From positions 1 through 64,000 of the forward strand of contig JAGONC010000011.1 in NCBI GenBank assembly GCA_017993235.1: a stretch of 64,000 bases of DNA, in the 5' to 3' direction. The DNA is from Lentimicrobiaceae bacterium. GTDB taxonomy: Bacteria > Bacteroidota > Bacteroidia > Bacteroidales > JAGONC01. The notes beneath the pieces were generated by a model, which worked only from the letters and a program-made list of their open reading frames with translations, searched no databases and was not told the DNA's origin. Below, piece after piece: positions 60,710 to 64,000 of the stretch. Made by a program: the position numbers and the translations under genes. How positions within the stretch are numbered: position 1 is the first letter of the stretch; every line of letters begins with the position of its first letter.

Positions 60710-62209
60710 TTACAGATTTTCGTTCGGATCATGCGCCTGTATGTACGCCAGGATCTCTTTGGTGGAATCCTGGTAAATGACCAGCTTGCCGTAATCAAAC
60801 TCCACATTATTGAGGTATTGCAGTACCAGGGCGTCGCCAATCATGGAATCCGGGAGGATGCCGGCAAAGAAAAATCCCATCTTTTCGAATTCAGCTGTCA
60901 AATGATAGGTAAGCGGATCGGTAAGTTTCAGGAAAAGAATGATCGATGAGACTTGCTGGACACAGAAACTTCGCAGATTTTTTCTGATCACACGGATAAT
61001 ATTATCACCGTAATTTGTCACAAAGATCTCCCCGCAACTCTCCAGTTCATTCAGAAAAGTATAGATTGCAGAATCAGCGCCCTTAAAAACAGGCTCCTTT
61101 AATTCCGGTTCATGAAACTGATGGATTGCTCCCAGCGAATCGTACAATCGCATGACCATATCCCTATGGTGCAAAGGAGGAAACAGGATCAGCTCAGACG
61201 GCTGTTTCAGGTACCTGAAACTTAAAACAACGCTGATCCGTTGTGAAGTGTCGTCCGAAATCCCTTTGAATTTCCATGAAGCCGGGCTGGTGGCAAGCAA
61301 AATACCACAATCCTTCAGGTTATACTTCATGAGGGACTTCTGGGTAAAAGGATGATTCGCTACCGCATAGGCATAAATGCCGGTCAATTTACGCTTTTTG
61401 GGTACCTGGAGCAGGAACTCGGTCATCCGGTTCAGTGCTCCCTGTCCCCGGTACTCCACATTGACAAATGCAAAGGTCAGTTCGGCAATGGTGTCTTCAG
61501 GATTTTGAAAAACCAGTGCCGTATGGCCCATAAATTCATTATCCTTTGTGACGGCTACCACGGATATCATCTCCAGGCTGCTGTTCATCTCTACCAGGCG
61601 CTCAGGGTAATAAATGTGATCATCAAAGAACGAATAACCGTGTGATTTGTAGGCGCACCTGGAAACTTCAATCGCCTCCTCAGGCAGCATCCGTCTGATT
61701 TCATATTCTATTTTTCCGACTGGTGCCGCGGTATCTTCCAGTAATTCAGCCTCATCAGGTGGAAGGGTATCCTCGAGGACATTTTGAGGCAAATATTTTA
61801 TCATGTGGATTTCCTTCCCAAGATGCCCGAGGTTCTTGAATGAGAGATCATCCACCACTTTGCTCAGCATATAGATCCATAGCCCTTCGGTTTCCATATC
61901 CTCGATATTCTTCGTAATGTTGAAGCGGGCGATTTGATGCGGATCAAAAGGAATTCCCATATCCTTGACAATGATCCTGATGCCATTGTCAAGCTTCTGG
62001 CAAATGACTTCAATGGTACTGCTTTCCTCCTTATCGTACCCGTGTTTCATGACAAAGGTGACGGACTCTTCCACAGCTATATCGATCTGATTCAGCGAAT
62101 TGCCTCTGAATCCGATCTTTTTTGCCATTTCCCTGACATACAGTTGTGCCAGGTCGAAATAGGCGAGTTCATTGGGTACCATGAGTGTAACTGAATCCGA
62201 TGTTTTCAT
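60710..62209 (-). CDS. Anti-sigma-type ATPase fused to a GNAT domain
   Basis: 499 residues from ATG 62209 (ATG 62254 in frame is possible). Residues about 5-140 form a histidine-kinase-like ATPase of RsbW/SpoIIAB type: NQIDIAVEESVTFVMKHG (N box), VKDMGIPFDPHQIA (G1) and TEGLWIYMLSKVVDDL (G2). No receiver or His-phospho domain is present. A GNAT domain follows (about 175-310) with VNVEYRGQGALNRM as the acetyl-CoA loop. The last 180 residues form a distinct domain (LHHRDMVMRLYDSLG, SSIILFLKLTDPLTYHL). Probably a signalling protein; the partner is not nearby. Confidence 0.82.
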   Translation of the reverse strand: MKTSDSVTLMVPNELAYFDLAQLYVREMAKKIGFRGNSLNQIDIAVEESVTFVMKHGYDKEESSTIEVICQKLDNGIRIIVKDMGIPFDPHQIARFNITKNIEDMETEGLWIYMLSKVVDDLSFKNLGHLGKEIHMIKYLPQNVLEDTLPPDEAELLEDTAAPVGKIEYEIRRMLPEEAIEVSRCAYKSHGYSFFDDHIYYPERLVEMNSSLEMISVVAVTKDNEFMGHTALVFQNPEDTIAELTFAFVNVEYRGQGALNRMTEFLLQVPKKRKLTGIYAYAVANHPFTQKSLMKYNLKDCGILLATSPASWKFKGISDDTSQRISVVLSFRYLKQPSELILFPPLHHRDMVMRLYDSLGAIHQFHEPELKEPVFKGADSAIYTFLNELESCGEIFVTNYGDNIIRVIRKNLRSFCVQQVSSIILFLKLTDPLTYHLTAEFEKMGFFFAGILPDSMIGDALVLQYLNNVEFDYGKLVIYQDSTKEILAYIQAHDPNENL

Positions 62210-62319
62210 CTGCAGGAATTTTTTTAAATGACCCGAAAGATAAACAATTTCCATTTAATATACGCATTCGATCGATTATAATGTTTAGGTTCACTCAATA
62301 TTAATAGTACTTTAATTCG

Positions 62320-62327
62320 TACCTTTG
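62320..62327 (+). promoter_or_regulatory. -7 box for the BNR-repeat protein gene
   Basis: TACCTTTG matches TAnnTTTG and lies 22 bases before the ATG at 62350. No TTG at the usual spacing. Confidence 0.5.
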
Positions 62328-62349
62328 CAATGAATTTTAATCATCACTG

Positions 62350-64000
62350 ATGAAACGATTTATACTGTTTCTTTTTCTTACTGCTGCATTTGTTCCTTAT
62401 CAGGAAAGCATCGCACAACAGCCTGATACAGCGAGTTTTCCCTACTGGATCGAAATGATGCAGGATCCCGCGGTGAATTTTTACGATGTGCAGAGAGCGT
62501 TCAATACGTACTGGGCTGACCGTAAAATTACCCGGGGCAGCGGGTGGAAACCTTTTAAAAGATGGGAATATATGGTACAAAACAGGATTCTTCCTGATGG
62601 TACCCGTCCGGATCAGGATCAGGTCTGGAAAGAATATTATGCCTATGTTCAAAAACACCCTGACCGCCAGAGTCTGGGTCAATGGGTTAACCTGGGACCG
62701 TTTACTGTGCCCCTGGCCCGTGGCTATCAGGGTCTGGGCAGGATCAATGCCATCGCTTTTGATCCCGTTGATCCCGAGGTCATTTATATCGGTGCACCTT
62801 CCGGAGGATTATGGAGATCGCTGGATAACGGAGAAACCTGGGTATGCCTGACCGACGAATTGCCAACCCTTGGGGTATCGTCCATTGTCATTGATTTCAA
62901 CGATCCGGATATCATCTATATCGGTACGGGCGACCGTGATGCCGGTGATGCTGCCGGACTTGGTGTTATGAAATCCACTGACGGCGGGATTACCTGGACC
63001 AGTGCCAGTAACGGGATGGATAACAAGACCGTTGGCAAACTGATCATGTATCCCGGTGATCCCGGTACGATCCTGGCAGCAACAGGCGGTGGTGTCTATA
63101 AAACCATGAATGGTGGCGAGAGCTGGTACCGCACCCATGCGGGTGACCACAAAGATATTGTCTTCAGGGTTGACGATCCGAATGTGGTTTTCGCAACAGC
63201 CAACGGGAGATTATATGTTTCCTTTGACCTGGGTGAGTCCTGGTCGCAGGTCACCAACGGCATCACCCCCGGTAACCGGGGTGCCATCGGTGTCACACCG
63301 GCTGATCCCAATGTAGTCTATTTCTTCACCACAACTTCTTCTTCCTACAAAGGCATTTTCCGGTCCACAGACGGCGGAAATTCCTTCACGCTCATGTCGA
63401 CAACTCCCAATATCATGAGCTGGGGGTGCAACGACAGCGCGGAGGGAGGACAGGCATGGTACGATCTGGATATCGCTGTGGATGAGCAGGATCCCAACTC
63501 GGTGTACGCCGGAGGGGTCAACTGCTTTAAATCAACCGATGGGGGCGCCACCTGGTTCATCGTATCCCACTGGTGGGGCGACTGCGGGGTACCGGCTGTA
63601 CATGCCGACCTGCACGTCCTGGAATACAATCCCCACGACGGAAGGCTTTTCGCTGGCAATGACGGTGGCATCTATTATACTGCAGATGATGGAGAATCCT
63701 GGATAGAGATCTCCAACGGACTGGCCATCAGCCAGACCTACCGGCTGGGCCAGAGTGCAACCAGCAGGAATTTGGTCATTAACGGATACCAGGATAACGG
63801 AACTTCAACCTATACAGGCCAGGCGTGGCTGAATGTCTACGGAGGCGACGGAATGGAATGTGCCTTTGATTACCAGGATTCCAGATATAGCTATGCAACA
63901 CTGTATTACGGAAGTATTTTCCGTCTCTTCAATAACGGCAACGCTAACCAGATCGCCGGTGAGGGAGTGAACGGCATCACGGAAGGAGGAGCCTGGGTGA
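62350..64000 (+). CDS. Secreted BNR/sortilin-type repeat protein, cut by window end
   Basis: 550 residues before the window ends; no stop within it. Signal peptide FILFLFLTAAFVPYQESIAQ. From about residue 115 the chain consists of repeated Asp-box units: SGGLWRSLDNGETW, MKSTDGGITW, YKTMNGGESW, VSFDLGESW, FRSTDGGNSF, FKSTDGGATW, YYTADDGESW. These are BNR/VPS10-like beta-propeller blades, as in surface glycosidase-like or adhesin-like proteins. A type IX sorting domain at the missing C-terminus is likely in this group. No sialidase active-site residues can be assigned from this part. Confidence 0.85.
   Translation, partial: MKRFILFLFLTAAFVPYQESIAQQPDTASFPYWIEMMQDPAVNFYDVQRAFNTYWADRKITRGSGWKPFKRWEYMVQNRILPDGTRPDQDQVWKEYYAYVQKHPDRQSLGQWVNLGPFTVPLARGYQGLGRINAIAFDPVDPEVIYIGAPSGGLWRSLDNGETWVCLTDELPTLGVSSIVIDFNDPDIIYIGTGDRDAGDAAGLGVMKSTDGGITWTSASNGMDNKTVGKLIMYPGDPGTILAATGGGVYKTMNGGESWYRTHAGDHKDIVFRVDDPNVVFATANGRLYVSFDLGESWSQVTNGITPGNRGAIGVTPADPNVVYFFTTTSSSYKGIFRSTDGGNSFTLMSTTPNIMSWGCNDSAEGGQAWYDLDIAVDEQDPNSVYAGGVNCFKSTDGGATWFIVSHWWGDCGVPAVHADLHVLEYNPHDGRLFAGNDGGIYYTADDGESWIEISNGLAISQTYRLGQSATSRNLVINGYQDNGTSTYTGQAWLNVYGGDGMECAFDYQDSRYSYATLYYGSIFRLFNNGNANQIAGEGVNGITEGGAWV

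Noticed and set aside
1-64000. CRISPR array, prophage, integrase or transposase
   Set aside because: No array of 20-50 base direct repeats with unique spacers, and no phage or transposase motifs in any gene translation; the tandem repeats present have a 7-base period.

Overview
The window looks like ordinary chromosome of a Bacteroidota bacterium, probably Bacteroidia-like and perhaps a metagenome-assembled genome. The evidence is an exbB-exbD-exbD-tonB-pstS-TPR operon, a second TonB with the Bacteroidota-type N-terminus, proteins with type IX secretion-like C-termini, upstream boxes of the form TAnnTTTG (the -7 element of the Bacteroidota housekeeping sigma factor), and few Shine-Dalgarno sequences. 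I see no prophage, insertion sequence, CRISPR array or rRNA operon. Gene density is high, with no gene-free stretch above 300 bases.

Layout, left to right. 1-9.6 kb: a PPK2 polyphosphate kinase, the tail of a broken MATE transporter, a TylF-like methyltransferase, a GH13 glycosidase, a repeat-built exported protein, and a four-gene cassette of exported proteins ending in an 874-residue leucine-rich-repeat protein. 9.6-18 kb: housekeeping genes (pyruvate kinase, acyltransferase, PfkB kinase, dnaX, deacetylase-like protein, GNAT protein) and a heavily deleted pruA pseudogene. 18-22 kb: a tungstate/molybdate ABC transporter (wtpA, wtpB, wtpC) interrupted by a sulfite-oxidase-fold-like lipoprotein. 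22-30 kb: a type IX-like protein, a TtcA-like enzyme, a ggt remnant and an L-arabinose operon (araA, SSS symporter, araD, araB). 30-37 kb: two tandem exported paralogues, then on the minus strand a hybrid histidine kinase, an NtrC-type activator and a coiled-coil membrane protein with a sigma-54-like site. 37-40 kb: xylB and xylA. 40-44 kb: a minus-strand cassette of two paralogous membrane proteins flanking a secreted transglutaminase-like protein, with a winged-helix protein. 44-48 kb: a compact selenocysteine locus (tRNA-Sec, selA, selB). 48-53 kb: a KdpE/KdpD-like pair without KdpFABC, a KimA/APC-type transporter and a universal stress protein. 53-62 kb: the energy-transduction operon (its tonB frameshifted at a C10 tract), a second tonB and an anti-sigma-like/GNAT fusion. 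62 kb to the end: the start of a large secreted BNR-repeat protein.

Some genes point to shared physiology. Selenocysteine incorporation plus tungstate/molybdate uptake suggests a Sec- and W/Mo-dependent oxidoreductase elsewhere in the genome, such as formate dehydrogenase; none is in the window. The arabinose and xylose modules feed pentoses into the pentose phosphate pathway as xylulose-5-phosphate.

The least expected signals are non-coding. Tandem heptanucleotide arrays of at least three sequence families sit at gene boundaries, and one lies in frame inside selB as nine units (63 bp = 21 codons). A composite promoter is also shared by the APC transporter and the second tonB: an 11-bp-period direct repeat, a TTTGACTTTT block and a -7 box, all at identical spacing. 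Three gene remnants (MATE, pruA, ggt) show local decay.
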